DNA of 64,000 nt from contig DATJGF010000063.1 in assembly GCA_035495315.1 (NCBI GenBank), positions 47,829 through 111,828 of the forward strand, written 5' to 3'. The position numbers and the translations under genes were made by a program. The stretch is from DATJGF01 sp035495315 (GTDB lineage: Bacteria; Verrucomicrobiota; Verrucomicrobiia; Limisphaerales; UBA8199). Within the stretch, counting starts at the first letter, position 1. Each line of letters opens with the position of its first letter. Under the pieces are notes generated by a model. That model did not search any database. It saw only the letters and a list, made by a program, of their open reading frames with translations, and was not told the DNA's origin. Shown in pieces: positions 35,101 to 43,105 of the stretch.

Positions 35101-35830
35101 TGGCAGGTGTGATTTGGCTGACCGAGAGGTTGAACTCGGCGAGCATATCGGGCGAGAGTAAGGCGCCAACTTTGAAACGCAGCGCGACGCTGCTTTGATC
35201 ATGAGGGCTGATTACGGCGTCCTGCGCAAGCGCGCTCGGCTTCCGCACTCGCAAGATGATCTCATCGCCTTCGTGGCAGTTTAATTGGCGCGCCAGCGCC
35301 TCGTTGATAAAGACGAGTTCCCCGGCTCGCCATTGTTCCAGAACTGTGGACGGCAACGTGGGGGCCCTTCCACTGCGCGACTCGCGCCTGGCATGGTTAT
35401 CCGCCGTATTCCAGTGCGCAAAGTGGGGCCAGGTTTCCGAGTCCACTCCCAGGATGGTAACGCGATTAGCGCGCGCACTGTCGTCCTGGGAGGTAGCGGT
35501 GCCCGGCAGGAGGAGTGCTGTCGATATTGGAGAGGAGTTTACCAGCGAATAATGGACGACCGCGTTTGGGGAATTGAGGTTTTGAGTTATGATGTCATTG
35601 CCCAGGCGCTGCGAGAGATCCGCCAAAAAGAATCGATCCCCGGTATTCAAAGAAAAGTGGGTAGGTCCAAGACGCCGGAGCGCACGAGCCGTGAGGCTTC
35701 CTTTAACTGAATCACCGACGACGAGTGCGCCGATTAAAGTCGTGCTGCCGATGGCGGCTCCAAGCACTACACCGAGGTGAGCGCGCGCGTGAAATCGAAG
35801 GCTGCGGCGGATAAGCGTCCAAAAAGTCAT
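32183..35830 (-). CDS. ABC transporter permease, FtsX/MacB type, duplicated domain
   Basis: 1215 residues: two FtsX-like permease units in one chain. Transmembrane segments are visible at the N-terminus (LGVVLGAAIGSTTLIGALVV), in a central block (LGFSLFLVIAALLLMALLF, AALAFAGGILGVLGGIAYA, VTLLIGLLSSTVVATLTIWL), in ALWIALVSGLLALGIVGWM, LFLISGLALVAAWLA and VALLSSGCFLIAAIAVF, and in a final block (ILGGLGLLLGSAGLGVVVL, ALLGLGLGLGLLAAAVAVL, LGITLAAILLNGGLW). Large extracytoplasmic loops lie between. I chose the ATG at 35830; the longer frame runs into the upstream ATPase gene. Probably an exporter or lipoprotein/mechanotransmission system with the ATPase encoded 46 bp upstream. Substrate unknown. 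Confidence 0.85.
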   Translation of the reverse strand: MTFWTLIRRSLRFHARAHLGVVLGAAIGSTTLIGALVVGDSVKGSLTARALRRLGPTHFSLNTGDRFFLADLSQRLGNDIITQNLNSPNAVVHYSLVNSSPISTALLLPGTATSQDDSARANRVTILGVDSETWPHFAHWNTADNHARRESRSGRAPTLPSTVLEQWRAGELVFINEALARQLNCHEGDEIILRVRKPSALAQDAVISPHDQSSVALRFKVGALLSPDMLAEFNLSVSQITPANVFLPLDVLAQRVELDARANLLLHGPVLDPHSVDKLQEQQKRVAASAQSGSPAGPALELKSYSWAAAAVAIDSLNRTLKGVFNLEDAQLSLRTNDQPASLTGGESIKPTIGLTSSRIFLEPSIIQAAITPCSQLLTNHDAVSNNNSNDIATCGFVTNGIRILTYLANLVQCGDRATPYSMVTAADAPFTPPDMRADEILVNPWLAEDLNLKPGDKLDLVYYAVDSASHLIQRTNSFRLRGIIPLKGIYADRTLMPDFPGVAKAESTHQWDTGFPLVYTIRDKDEAYWKQYRGTPKAFIRLAAGQALWASRFGSLTAIRYEVPNNSLVDSYRDAVYRNLLANLDPATLGFHFEPVREQALKAATEAQDFGELFLGFSLFLVIAALLLMALLFQFSLEQRTTEVGTFLALGFAPQQVRRLLLVEGAALAFAGGILGVLGGIAYAKAMLLGLATIWNSAVAGTQLGFYVTPVTLLIGLLSSTVVATLTIWLSLRRQARQPARELLVGELHSSAVRHHSRALWIALVSGLLALGIVGWMIITKDTANAGAFFGAGSLFLISGLALVAAWLARLERVANTPQLTLASLGVRGCARRRKRSVATVALLSSGCFLIAAIAVFRLDANLDATQRTSGTGGFALIGESSLSVVQDLNTSAGRQFFGLSDHDFAGAQVIPFRVHDGDEASCLNLNRAQKPRLLGVKPDQLTGRFTFAAVAKDLDATKGWSLLTRPAASKNLRPDEIPAIGDANSIEWALGKKIGDTIDYTDSSGQSLKLRLVGAVANSILQGSLLIDEAAFVEHFPGESGYRMFLLDTPSNSVNQFSKTLTRALQDVGLELTPTVQRLNAFNAVQNTYLGTFQILGGLGLLLGSAGLGVVVLRNVLERRGELGLLLAVGFRRKQLLWLILSEHGALLGLGLGLGLLAAAVAVLPALLSPATRLPYSFLGITLAAILLNGGLWTWLATHAALRGDLLKTLRNE

Positions 35831-35832
35831 CT

Positions 35833-35867
35833 GAGTGCGGAGTGGGGGATGCGGAGTGCGGAGTAGG
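35833..35867. repeat. Heptad array (GAGTGCG type), 5 exact units
   Basis: GAGTGCG, GAGTGGG, GGATGCG, GAGTGCG, GAGTAGG, exactly 35 bp. Occupies the whole gap between the ATPase stop and the permease ATG (2 nt away on the permease side), so it forms the ribosome-binding region of the permease on the complementary strand. Confidence 0.75.
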
Positions 35868-35876
35868 AAGGCATAA

Positions 35877-36608
35877 TCAGCTCGCTGTTTGCTCGAGGAG
35901 CAGGCGGCCGGATCGGAGCTCAAATAAACGGCCCATCCTGCGGGCAAGGTCGCCAGCATGCGTGACCACAATCAACGCGACGGCTTCCTCGCGATTAAGT
36001 TCAATTAGCAGTTGTGCCAGTTCGTGGGCGGAGGTCTGGTCCAGCGCGCCAGTGGGTTCATCGGCGAGCAAAAGGCGCGGCTGGTTGATGAGCGCGCGGA
36101 CGACGGCGACGCGCTGGCGTTCGCCGCCGGAGAGTTGGCCAGGGCGATGCGAGAGTCGCTCGGCCAGACCGACTCGCGCGAGAAGTCGCTCGGCGCGAGC
36201 GAAGGCCGATTCCGAGGCAATTCCCGCAGCACCGTTTGATCGAGGTTTGGGTTGGGCAAGCGTGGGTACCAGCACGTTCTCCAGCACAGTGCATTGGGGC
36301 AGGAGATAATGGAATTGGAATACGAAACCGATTTCACGGTTGCGAATCGCAGCCAGAGCTTTCTCATCCAGTTGGTTGAGGTTGCGCTCGCCGAGCCAGA
36401 CTTCGCCGGCCGTCGGACGATCCAGCGTGCCGATAATGTGCAGTAGCGTGCTTTTACCCGAGCCCGAGGGGCCAACAATAGCAACGGATTCGGCGCGGCT
36501 AATTTCGAGCGAGATCCCGTCGAGAATTGTTATCGAAGCAGGGCGATCAGGTGAATCGAAGCGCTTGGTGATGTTTTTCAGCTTTAGCAGCGGTTCAACC
36601 GAAGGCAT
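35877..36608 (-). CDS. ABC transporter ATP-binding protein (MacB/LolD-like)
   Basis: 243 residues with a full set of nucleotide-binding motifs: Walker A GPSGSGKST, Q-loop FVFQFHYLLPQ, signature LSGGERQR, Walker B LLLADEPTGALD and switch His in VVTHAGD. The N-terminal core and the pattern ALDQTSAHEL place it with MacB/LolD/FtsE-type ATPases that work with FtsX-type permeases, such as the one encoded just downstream. Inner face of the membrane. ATG at 36608. The pair is probably one operon. Confidence 0.93.
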   Translation of the reverse strand: MPSVEPLLKLKNITKRFDSPDRPASITILDGISLEISRAESVAIVGPSGSGKSTLLHIIGTLDRPTAGEVWLGERNLNQLDEKALAAIRNREIGFVFQFHYLLPQCTVLENVLVPTLAQPKPRSNGAAGIASESAFARAERLLARVGLAERLSHRPGQLSGGERQRVAVVRALINQPRLLLADEPTGALDQTSAHELAQLLIELNREEAVALIVVTHAGDLARRMGRLFELRSGRLLLEQTAS

Positions 36609-36690
36609 CGCGCAATTTGGTCCAAGTTAGCCGAAAAAGGAATATGATTTTCGCTGGGCTATGACCCCTAAATGATATTTGCAAGCACGC

Positions 36691-36718
36691 TTGACACACC
36701 TATTGCGGACACTAAAGT
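36691..36718 (+). promoter_or_regulatory. Candidate promoter for the PAT-like acetyltransferase gene
   Basis: TTGACA at 36691-36696, a 16-bp spacer and TAAAGT at 36713-36718. The predicted transcript would start near 36726, about 17 nt before the ATG at 36743. Confidence 0.4.
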
Positions 36719-36742
36719 GCGCTCACCAAATGCTGGTCAACG

Positions 36743-37261
36743 ATGACACTCATCCAGTGTGATAGCTCCTTCTCGGATCAAATTCTGAATATCTTCAACG
36801 AAGCGATTTTGAATTCCACCGCGCTTTACGACTACAAGACGCGGACGCCGGAAATGATGGAGGCCTGGTTTGCCGCGAAACGGAAGGGCAATTTCCCCAT
36901 CCTAGGCGTGACCAATGATGATGGGCGACTGACGGGTTTTGCCAGTTATGGCACATTTCGAAACTGGCCCGCCTACAAATATTCGATTGAGCATTCGATC
37001 TATGTCGACAAAGCGTTTCGCGGCCAGGGTCTGGGGAAGCTATTGCTGCAGGAAATCATTAAAGCCGCGCGCGCGCAAAATTATCACGTTCTCATCGGCG
37101 GCATTGATTCTCAAAATGCAGTCAGTATTGGATTGCATCAGCGGTTCGGATTCCAACGCGCGGGAACGATTCGGCAAGTGGGCTTCAAATTCGGGCGTTG
37201 GCTGGATCTGGATTTTTACCAATTAATCCTCGAAACTCCAGCTCAGCCGGCAGACGGATGA
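36743..37261 (+). CDS. GNAT acetyltransferase of the phosphinothricin-acetyltransferase type
   Basis: 172 residues. The PAT/bar-like subfamily is indicated by FNEAILNSTALYDYKTRTPEMMEAWF, FASYGTFRNWPAYKYSIEHSIYV, the acetyl-CoA loop RGQGLGKLLLQEIIKAAR and IGGIDSQNAVSIGLHQRFGFQRAGTIRQVGFKFGRWLDLDFYQ (in parts). Members acetylate the amino group of phosphinothricin, methionine sulfoximine or related amino acids; housekeeping homologues often act on methionine derivatives. Substrate is not certain here. A plausible promoter lies upstream. Confidence 0.85.
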   Translation: MTLIQCDSSFSDQILNIFNEAILNSTALYDYKTRTPEMMEAWFAAKRKGNFPILGVTNDDGRLTGFASYGTFRNWPAYKYSIEHSIYVDKAFRGQGLGKLLLQEIIKAARAQNYHVLIGGIDSQNAVSIGLHQRFGFQRAGTIRQVGFKFGRWLDLDFYQLILETPAQPADG

Positions 37262-37356
37262 TGCGGAACCCTTCGGTCCGGCGTAAACCGGTTCGAGACG
37301 GCCCGAAATTGCACTCTCGATCGAACGATGGTAACTTGACGCTGCTCAGCATCCTT

Positions 37357-38202
37357 ATGAAACGGTCTTTTATGTCACATGCCCGTTTGCGGCCCTGCAG
37401 CTGGAGTTCGATGAATAGGTTTGGAAGTCGATCGCGGGGGTTCACCTTAATCGAACTGCTGGTGGTGATAGCGATTATTGCCATCCTGGCGGCGATGCTT
37501 CTGCCGGCGCTTTCCTCAGCCAAAGTCAAAGCGCAGCAAATCAGGTGCGTGAGTAATCTGCGGCAACTGAGCACGGCGGCGATAATGTATCAACAGGACA
37601 CCGGCAAATCGGTCGAGTACAATGTCACGGCCAAACTCTGGATGCAGACGTTGATCAGCTACTCGATCAAAGTAAATGATAACCGGCTTTGTCCCGTGGC
37701 TGCCGGCAGAACACCGGCACCGCCGGATGCGACGGCGGGCACGGCCTCGGCGGCCTGGATTTGGAACGGAGACAAGCAATTGACCGGCAGCTACTCGATT
37801 AATGGTTGGCTGTATTATTACGATAACAAACCGGACGGGGTCAGCACCTGGATTGGTCTTAGCGACAAACCCAAATTCTTTCAGAAGGACACGCTGGTTA
37901 CGATGCCGGCCTTAACTCCCTTCTTCATGGACGCGATCTGGCCAGATACCTGGCCGGCCATCTCGGATAGACCTGCGGCGGACCTGTTCCTGGGTGATGT
38001 CAATTCTGCCCTTGGCAGGATTTCGATCGCTCGACATCCGCTGCGCCGGACGCGTTCAGTTTCAGGGCAACCTTTGCCGAGCGCGATCAACATCGGTTAC
38101 GTCGATGGCCATTCCGGCAAGATGCCGCTTCAGAAGCTCAAAACGGTTTACTGGCATGCCGGCTACGTGCCAGTGGAGGATATCTGGAAAACCTCGCCCT
38201 GA
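37357..38202 (+). CDS. Prepilin-like N-methylation domain protein, copy 3
   Basis: 281 residues from the ATG at 37357; shorter starts at 37372 and 37411 are equally possible because leaders vary. Leader ending SRSRG, then FTLIELLVVIAIIAILAAML. The body has IRCVSNLRQLSTAAIMYQQD, NRLCPVAAG, FFMDAIWPD and a late RHP...INIGYVDGHSGKMPL, the H..DG element in its usual form. The body is shorter and Tyr/Trp-rich compared with the copies at 3561 and 40039, and it lacks their DLxWLxxR tail (ends VEDIWKTSP). Same strand as the acetyltransferase gene, 95 bp downstream. Confidence 0.84.
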   Translation: MKRSFMSHARLRPCSWSSMNRFGSRSRGFTLIELLVVIAIIAILAAMLLPALSSAKVKAQQIRCVSNLRQLSTAAIMYQQDTGKSVEYNVTAKLWMQTLISYSIKVNDNRLCPVAAGRTPAPPDATAGTASAAWIWNGDKQLTGSYSINGWLYYYDNKPDGVSTWIGLSDKPKFFQKDTLVTMPALTPFFMDAIWPDTWPAISDRPAADLFLGDVNSALGRISIARHPLRRTRSVSGQPLPSAINIGYVDGHSGKMPLQKLKTVYWHAGYVPVEDIWKTSP

Positions 38203-38227
38203 CTTCAGAGAGAGTTCAGCCGTCGGA

Positions 38228-39706
38228 CTACCTGGGTTCTGCGAACAATCCGAATTCGGAGAGGGCAGTACAAACCGGGGCTTGGGTAATACGCAGCCGA
38301 ACCTTGGAGGTCGTAACGAAGTCGCCTCGGATTAACCGCCAGTTGCCAATACTGGTGCCTTTGCCGAATTCTATCCATTGTCCATTGTTCCATTGTTCGA
38401 GCACGAACGCCTCGATGCGTTGGCCCAGCGGCAGGTACTCGCGGAGGCTGACAACGTTGAAGGTCACCGGGTTTGCAAATTCGACCACCAACTCGGGTGT
38501 CGTCATCGTGTCATCTGTGGCCCAGTAAGTGTCGCGCTTGCGATCGACGAGATTCTTCGGACCAAACTGTTTGTCCGCATGACGCGTATTGCTGGCAGTC
38601 AGCTTGCCTTCGCGGACCAGATTCGAGGCGAAGGTCGCGTTGAGCACCGCGCGGAACTCGTGTAGAGAAGCAATGTCATGCTCGTTGATTTGGCCCCGGC
38701 GATCGGGCGGCAGGTTCAGGTTTAAACAAGCGCCGCGTCCGACCGATTTGCAGTAGATGTCGAGCAACTGTTTCGCGGATTTTACCTTCGAATCCTCTTT
38801 GGCGTGATAAAACCAGCCCGGACGGATCGACACGTCGCACTCGGCGGGGATCCAATCTGTGCCTGGACGCTCGCCGGAATTGAGGCCGGCGGAACTGCCA
38901 CCGGGGTAGCGTCCGGCGCTATTGAGTGTTGCCCAGCACGGATCGCCGGCAATGCCGTTTTCGTTGCCGACCCACCGGAAATCAGGGCCGGCATCGCTGA
39001 ACATCACGGCCATCGGCATCAACTCGCGCACCAGTTGCCGCGTGTTCTCCCAGTCGTAGTAAGTGCGGGCGTCAATCTTCCGGGTCTCACGCGCGCCGCC
39101 ATAAAAGCCATCACCGCCATTGGCGCCATCAAACCAGACAGTGAAAATGTCTCCGTATTGAGTCAATAACTCGCGGAGCTGATTGCGATAATAAGTGATG
39201 TATTCAGGCCGGCCGTAGTCTTTGTGATTTCGATCCCACGGAGAAAGATAGATGCCAAATCGAATACCCTGGCGGCGGCAAGCTTGGGCTAGTTCTTTCA
39301 CCACGTCGCCTTTTCCATCCTGCCATGGACTATTTTTTACTGAATGGGCGGTGAACTTGCTGGGCCAGAGGCAAAACCCATCGTGATGCTTTGCGGTCAG
39401 GATTAAGCCCTTCATGCCGGCCTGTTTTGCGACAGTGGCAATCTGGTTCGCGTCGAACGCGGTGGGATTGAATATGGCTTCGCTCTCGTCGCCCTGTCCC
39501 CACTCGCGATCCGTGAACGTGTTCACCGTGAAATGAACAAAACCATAGAACTCCATTTCATGCCATCGGAGTTGGCGCTCTGTCGGAAGGGGTCCGAACG
39601 GCGCGGGGGCGCCAGCGGCTTCGGACCGTCCGAGTGCGCGCGATGAGACGAACGATGCAAACAGTCCGATCACCAACAATCTCAAAACAATGGCTGAGCT
39701 GCGCAT
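38228..39706 (-). CDS. Alpha-L-fucosidase (GH29) with C-terminal discoidin-like domain
   Basis: 492 residues. Signal peptide (LRLLVIGLFASFVSSRALG), then the GH29 (beta/alpha)8 core: HEMEFYGFVHFTVNTFTD, KGLILTAKHHDGFCLWPS, RRQGIRFGIYLSPWDRNH, and DIFTVWFDGANG, whose Asp fits the catalytic nucleophile. NLNLPPDRRGQI closes the barrel. Residues about 370-492 (ATDDTMTTPELVVEF, WNNGQWIEF, ITQAPVCTALSEFGLF) form an F5/8-type (discoidin) carbohydrate-binding domain. Releases L-fucose from glycans in the periplasm or outside. ATG at 39706; upstream codons in frame extend into a non-coding repeat zone. Convergent with the prepilin-like gene, 25 bp apart. Confidence 0.93.
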   Translation of the reverse strand: MRSSAIVLRLLVIGLFASFVSSRALGRSEAAGAPAPFGPLPTERQLRWHEMEFYGFVHFTVNTFTDREWGQGDESEAIFNPTAFDANQIATVAKQAGMKGLILTAKHHDGFCLWPSKFTAHSVKNSPWQDGKGDVVKELAQACRRQGIRFGIYLSPWDRNHKDYGRPEYITYYRNQLRELLTQYGDIFTVWFDGANGGDGFYGGARETRKIDARTYYDWENTRQLVRELMPMAVMFSDAGPDFRWVGNENGIAGDPCWATLNSAGRYPGGSSAGLNSGERPGTDWIPAECDVSIRPGWFYHAKEDSKVKSAKQLLDIYCKSVGRGACLNLNLPPDRRGQINEHDIASLHEFRAVLNATFASNLVREGKLTASNTRHADKQFGPKNLVDRKRDTYWATDDTMTTPELVVEFANPVTFNVVSLREYLPLGQRIEAFVLEQWNNGQWIEFGKGTSIGNWRLIRGDFVTTSKVRLRITQAPVCTALSEFGLFAEPR

Positions 39707-39815
39707 AACGTCCGATATGAGACCGACAAGGGCCGGGATTGGCAAGCGACATTGACCGCAGCCGGCAAGTTGCCAAGGATGCGAGTGGGACATCCTGTCG
39801 CCTAAATCGGCAACT

Positions 39816-39896
39816 CGGAAGGCCGAACTCCGCGAGGCCCCAAAATCCGCCTAAAAAACAGAAGGATGTTTGGGCCTGGCGGAACTCGACCTTCCG
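39816..39896. repeat. Palindromic element, copy 5
   Basis: The best-preserved copy: CGGAAGGCCGAACTCCGCGA followed by GGCCCCAAAA, a 23-nt loop, then TTTGGGCCTGGCGGAACTCG and ACCTTCCG. Lies in the 332-bp gap between the divergent fucosidase and prepilin-like genes; nothing else gene-like is seen in that gap. Confidence 0.8.
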
Positions 39897-40038
39897 AAAA
39901 ACAACGTGCCCAGAATGGATGCAGGCTATTTGTAATCGAATTTTATGCTTGGCGAAACGCTTATATGGGTACAGGATTGGCATAAGCTCACACTTTGCGT
40001 TAGAGAGCTCAATTCAGTAGTAACCAAGCCCTGCGGGT

Positions 40039-40875
40039 ATGAATATAATTCCTCTTCGACGGCAGCGTGCCTTTACGCTGATCGAGTTACTTGTGGTGAT
40101 TGCTATTATCGCCATTCTGGCCTCAATGCTTTTGCCGGCTTTGACGCGAGCCAAGGCCAAAGGTCAGGCCGCTTCCTGCATGAGCAATGCCAAGCAATTG
40201 CAGCTTTGCTGGTTCCTTTACGCCCACGACAACAACGATGTTATTGTCCCGAATGCGATCTCAGATTCGCATGCCTGGATTGACGGGACGGGCCCGAACC
40301 TGGCGTATGATCTGCCCGGGGCGACCAACGTCTTAACCATCCGGAAGGGCCTTCTTTTCCCGTACAACAGCCAGTTAAAGATCTACGTTTGCCCGGATCA
40401 GCGCCGCGTTGAGGTGATGAGTCGGAACGGCACGTTGCCATTGACCCCTGCCCGCAGCTTTTCCATTAGCGGTCAAATGCACGGTGGCACATGGGAAGCG
40501 GGTGCCGTCAAGCCCCTCTTCTTGGGGCAGAACCCCAAAACCGCGGCGGCCTATCTGAAGATGACGCAGATCAACCGGCCTTTGCCGGCAATGGCCTTTG
40601 TGTTCATAGACGAAAGCGAGTACACAATCGACGATGGGTATTTTGCCGTGCTGGTCAATGAAGACACCTGGCAGAATTACGCTGCCTATCGGCACGGCGG
40701 CTCGGCGAGCTTGTCGTTTGCCGATGGCCACGCTGAAGTGAAGCGATGGATCGAACCGAGCACCGCCAAATTGACCAACCCAAATGGCTTTGTCGCCGCG
40801 CCAAAGTCCGGGAATGAGCGGAACCGTGATTTGCAGTGGCTTTCCGATCGTTACATTAATCCGCCGAAGCCTTAG
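40039..40875 (+). CDS. Prepilin-like N-methylation domain protein, copy 4
   Basis: 278 residues. A ten-residue leader (MNIIPLRRQR) and AFTLIELLVVIAIIAILASM with Ala before Phe, as in the copy at 3561. The body has ASCMSNAKQLQLCWFLYAHDNND, IYVCPDQRR, FSISGQMHGGTWE, MAFVFIDESEYTIDDG and the complete H..DG element YRHGGSASLSFADGHAEVKRWIE (in part). It ends NRDLQWLSDRYINPPKP, matching NQDLRWIRERT of the 3561 protein. Probably exported; function unknown. Confidence 0.86.
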   Translation: MNIIPLRRQRAFTLIELLVVIAIIAILASMLLPALTRAKAKGQAASCMSNAKQLQLCWFLYAHDNNDVIVPNAISDSHAWIDGTGPNLAYDLPGATNVLTIRKGLLFPYNSQLKIYVCPDQRRVEVMSRNGTLPLTPARSFSISGQMHGGTWEAGAVKPLFLGQNPKTAAAYLKMTQINRPLPAMAFVFIDESEYTIDDGYFAVLVNEDTWQNYAAYRHGGSASLSFADGHAEVKRWIEPSTAKLTNPNGFVAAPKSGNERNRDLQWLSDRYINPPKP

Positions 40876-40890
40876 AACTTATCTCCCTTT

Positions 40891-40966
40891 GGTAGGGACG
40901 GCTCGCCGAGCCGTCCGCTTTCCTACACCAAAACGGGCTAGGCCCGCTCGGCGAGCCGGCCCTACC
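40891..40966. repeat. Palindromic repeat with GGTAGGG ends
   Basis: Left arm GGTAGGGACGGCTCGCCGAG, right arm its near complement ending GGCCCTACC at 40966. Starts 16 nt after the prepilin-like stop, so it may terminate that gene. Unrelated in sequence to the CGGAAGGCC elements. Confidence 0.75.
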
Positions 40967-41017
40967 ATTTATGAGATGGATTGTAGTCTAGTCCGGGGAA
41001 GGCTAAAAAGGAACTAT

Positions 41018-41038
41018 CCCGAAGCCCGAAATCCGATC
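41018..41038. repeat. Short heptad array (CCCGAAG type) upstream of ruvC
   Basis: CCCGAAG, CCCGAAA, TCCGATC: three units of the CGAA class, ending 50 nt before the ruvC ATG. Confidence 0.5.
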
Positions 41039-41088
41039 CGAGAGTTTTCGGCTTTCAGACCACTTCACGGGTTGGCACTATTCCCTGG

Positions 41089-41697
41089 ATGGGCATCACG
41101 CCTCAGCAATTTCAGCAACTGCAGGATCGTCTCGCAAATTCCCGGCGATCGGCGGTGCCCGTGCTCGAACCAACCCGGGCAACCAATTGCAACTCGCATC
41201 AGGTAATCCTGGGGGTTGATCCCTCGCTGCGAGGCACGGGTTATGGCGTTATTAGCCGGCAGAAGCCGTTCCCCAAAACATTGACGTTCGGCACGGTTTC
41301 CTGCTCGGCCAACTGGGAACGTTCGCGGTGCCTCGTCAAAATCGTGCAGGAGTTGCGTGCGGTGCTGAACGAACACCGGCCGACCGCCTGTATAGTGGAA
41401 GGCCTGTTCTATGCGCAAAACCTGCAAACGGCTTTAATCATGGGAGAGGCCCGGGGAGCCGCACTGGCGACCATCGCGGAGGCTGGTCTCGAGATATATG
41501 AACTGGCGCCGCGAAAAGTGAAGCAGGCTATTGTGGGCTACGGCGCGGCGCAAAAACTGGCCGTCGCCAAAATGGTACAGCGCATGTTGCATCTGTCCGA
41601 TCCGCCATCACCGGATGCGGCGGACGCGCTGGCTCTGGCGTTGGCTTATGCGCAGGAACAAGGGCGGTATAGCTTCAGCCGCGCGAAAAAAGTATAG
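41089..41697 (+). CDS. ruvC: Crossover junction endodeoxyribonuclease RuvC
   Basis: 202 residues. Resolves Holliday junctions with RuvA and RuvB. Active-site segments: Asp44 in ILGVDPSLRGTGYG, Glu in CIVEGLFYAQN, the GEARGAALATIA helix, PRKVKQAIVGYGAAQKLAVAKMV and Asp in PPSPDAADALALALAYA. About 38 residues precede the usual start of the family (MGITPQQFQQLQDRLANS), so either the protein carries an extra helix or the true start lies further in; no better start codon with a ribosome site is obvious. First of four rightward genes with ruvA, an acyltransferase and priA. RuvB is not encoded here. Confidence 0.93.
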   Translation: MGITPQQFQQLQDRLANSRRSAVPVLEPTRATNCNSHQVILGVDPSLRGTGYGVISRQKPFPKTLTFGTVSCSANWERSRCLVKIVQELRAVLNEHRPTACIVEGLFYAQNLQTALIMGEARGAALATIAEAGLEIYELAPRKVKQAIVGYGAAQKLAVAKMVQRMLHLSDPPSPDAADALALALAYAQEQGRYSFSRAKKV

Positions 41698-41755
41698 GTA
41701 ACCCAATTTCGATGAGATCCCAGCCTGTAATCGTTGTCGGCTTCGCGTTGAGCAG

Positions 41756-42361
41756 ATGATCAGCTTCCTCCATGGCCAGTTGGTTGACGCACTACCTACC
41801 CAGATCATCGTCGAGGTGCAAGGAGTCGGCTACGAAGTCCTGATTCCACTTTCGTCGTACGACAAACTGCCGCAACCCGGTCAAGAGCTGAAGCTTTTGA
41901 CGCATCTGGCCATCCGTGAAGATGCGCACGTGTTATACGGATTTATGAGCGCAGCGGAACGTGACCTGTTCCGATTGTTGATTAACACCGTCAGCGGGAT
42001 CGGGCCCAAAATTGCTCTCAACGTGTTAAGTGGGATCAGTGTGACCGCCTTCCGCGGGGCTGTAGCCAACGGCGATATTAAGGCGCTTTCCCAAATTTCC
42101 GGCGTCGGTCGGAAGACGGCGGAACGGATTGTGGTTGAACTTAAGGACAAGATTGGTGCGGCGGCCGCTTGGGAAGCTGCCAGCGCACAGCGGGCGTTGT
42201 CCCCTGAGGATCAACGAGTAAACGATGCCGTGCTGGCGCTGATGGCTCTTGGCTTTAAGCAAATCGAGGCACACGATTCGGTGCGCAAGGCGCAAGGCTC
42301 GCTCGGACTCCAAGCAACCGTCGAAGAGCTGGTGCGGGCTTGTTTGAAAAAAGGAGGGTGA
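41756..42361 (+). CDS. ruvA: Holliday junction branch-migration protein RuvA
   Basis: 201 residues. Holds four-way junctions and loads the RuvB motor. Domain I (ISFLHGQLVDALPTQIIVEVQGVGYEV, in part), domain II helix-hairpin-helix motifs (INTVSGIGPKIALNVLS and ISGVGRKTAERIVVELKDK) and the C-terminal RuvB-binding domain (DAVLALMALGFKQIEAHDSV). Length is typical. 58 bp after ruvC and 12 bp before the acyltransferase gene, so an operon is likely. Confidence 0.95.
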   Translation: MISFLHGQLVDALPTQIIVEVQGVGYEVLIPLSSYDKLPQPGQELKLLTHLAIREDAHVLYGFMSAAERDLFRLLINTVSGIGPKIALNVLSGISVTAFRGAVANGDIKALSQISGVGRKTAERIVVELKDKIGAAAAWEAASAQRALSPEDQRVNDAVLALMALGFKQIEAHDSVRKAQGSLGLQATVEELVRACLKKGG

Positions 42362-42373
42362 CTGCGGGCCGTT

Positions 42374-43093
42374 ATGAATCCTCCCGCACAGAACGCGATG
42401 CGTTCACGACCAAAGCGAAGGGCCAGTGGTATCGTCATACCGCACGTGCCGAAATGGTATCAGCGACTGACCGCCGCGCTGCTTTCTTCTGTCGTGCGCG
42501 CCATCTCGGCGACCTTGCGATACCGGTTTGTGGATCGCTCCGGCCATTTTGTCGGCGGGCCGCCTGGGCCGACGATTTATTGTGTCTGGCATAATCGGTT
42601 GGCTCTTTCGATGGCGGCTTATTATCGATATCTCAAATTGCACAATAATACCCAGGGTCTGGCGGCGATGGTGAGCGCGAGCAAAGACGGTGGTTTTCTG
42701 GCAGCCGTCCTCGAGCGCTTTAAGGTGCAGCCGGTGCGCGGGTCTTCGAGTCGGCGGGGCCCGCAGGCTTTGCTCGAGTTAACCACTTGGGCGGAGCGCG
42801 GCTATGACCTGGCCCTAACGCCGGACGGACCACGCGGCCCACGCTATGAGGTCCAGGAAGGGGTGATGTCCCTTGCCCAGCTTACCGGGCTTTGCGTTAT
42901 CCCCTGCTCCTGGAATCTGGGCTGGAAGATCCAAATCAAGAGCTGGGATGGTTTCCAGATTCCATTACCTTTCTCTTCCTGTGAGATGACTTTCGAAAAA
43001 CCGATCCGCGTGTCACGCGAGGCGACTGATGCCGAGCGCGAGAACCTGCGTCAGCAATTGGAACGGACGCTGCGGGAGATCTCAAGAGACTAG
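42374..43093 (+). CDS. Lysophospholipid acyltransferase family protein (DUF374)
   Basis: 239 residues. The DUF374 signature is clear: IYCVWHNRL (the HX4D-like His), MVSASKDGGFLAAVLERF, VRGSSSRRGPQALLEL, DLALTPDGPRGPRYEVQEGVMSLAQLTG (in part). The family belongs to the glycerolipid/lipid A acyltransferase superfamily; members transfer acyl chains to a membrane lipid, perhaps a lipid A or ornithine-lipid precursor. An N-terminal basic stretch precedes a possible membrane-associated helix (LTAALLSSVVRAISATL). Sits between ruvA and priA with 12-bp gaps on each side. Confidence 0.88.
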   Translation: MNPPAQNAMRSRPKRRASGIVIPHVPKWYQRLTAALLSSVVRAISATLRYRFVDRSGHFVGGPPGPTIYCVWHNRLALSMAAYYRYLKLHNNTQGLAAMVSASKDGGFLAAVLERFKVQPVRGSSSRRGPQALLELTTWAERGYDLALTPDGPRGPRYEVQEGVMSLAQLTGLCVIPCSWNLGWKIQIKSWDGFQIPLPFSSCEMTFEKPIRVSREATDAERENLRQQLERTLREISRD

Positions 43094-43105
43094 GAACGCG
43101 AGGTT

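Noticed and set aside
36609..36742. Defence island or mobile element near the ABC transporter
   Set aside because: The genes are a standard ABC pair and a housekeeping-type acetyltransferase; no transposase, integrase, nuclease-methylase pair or toxin seen.
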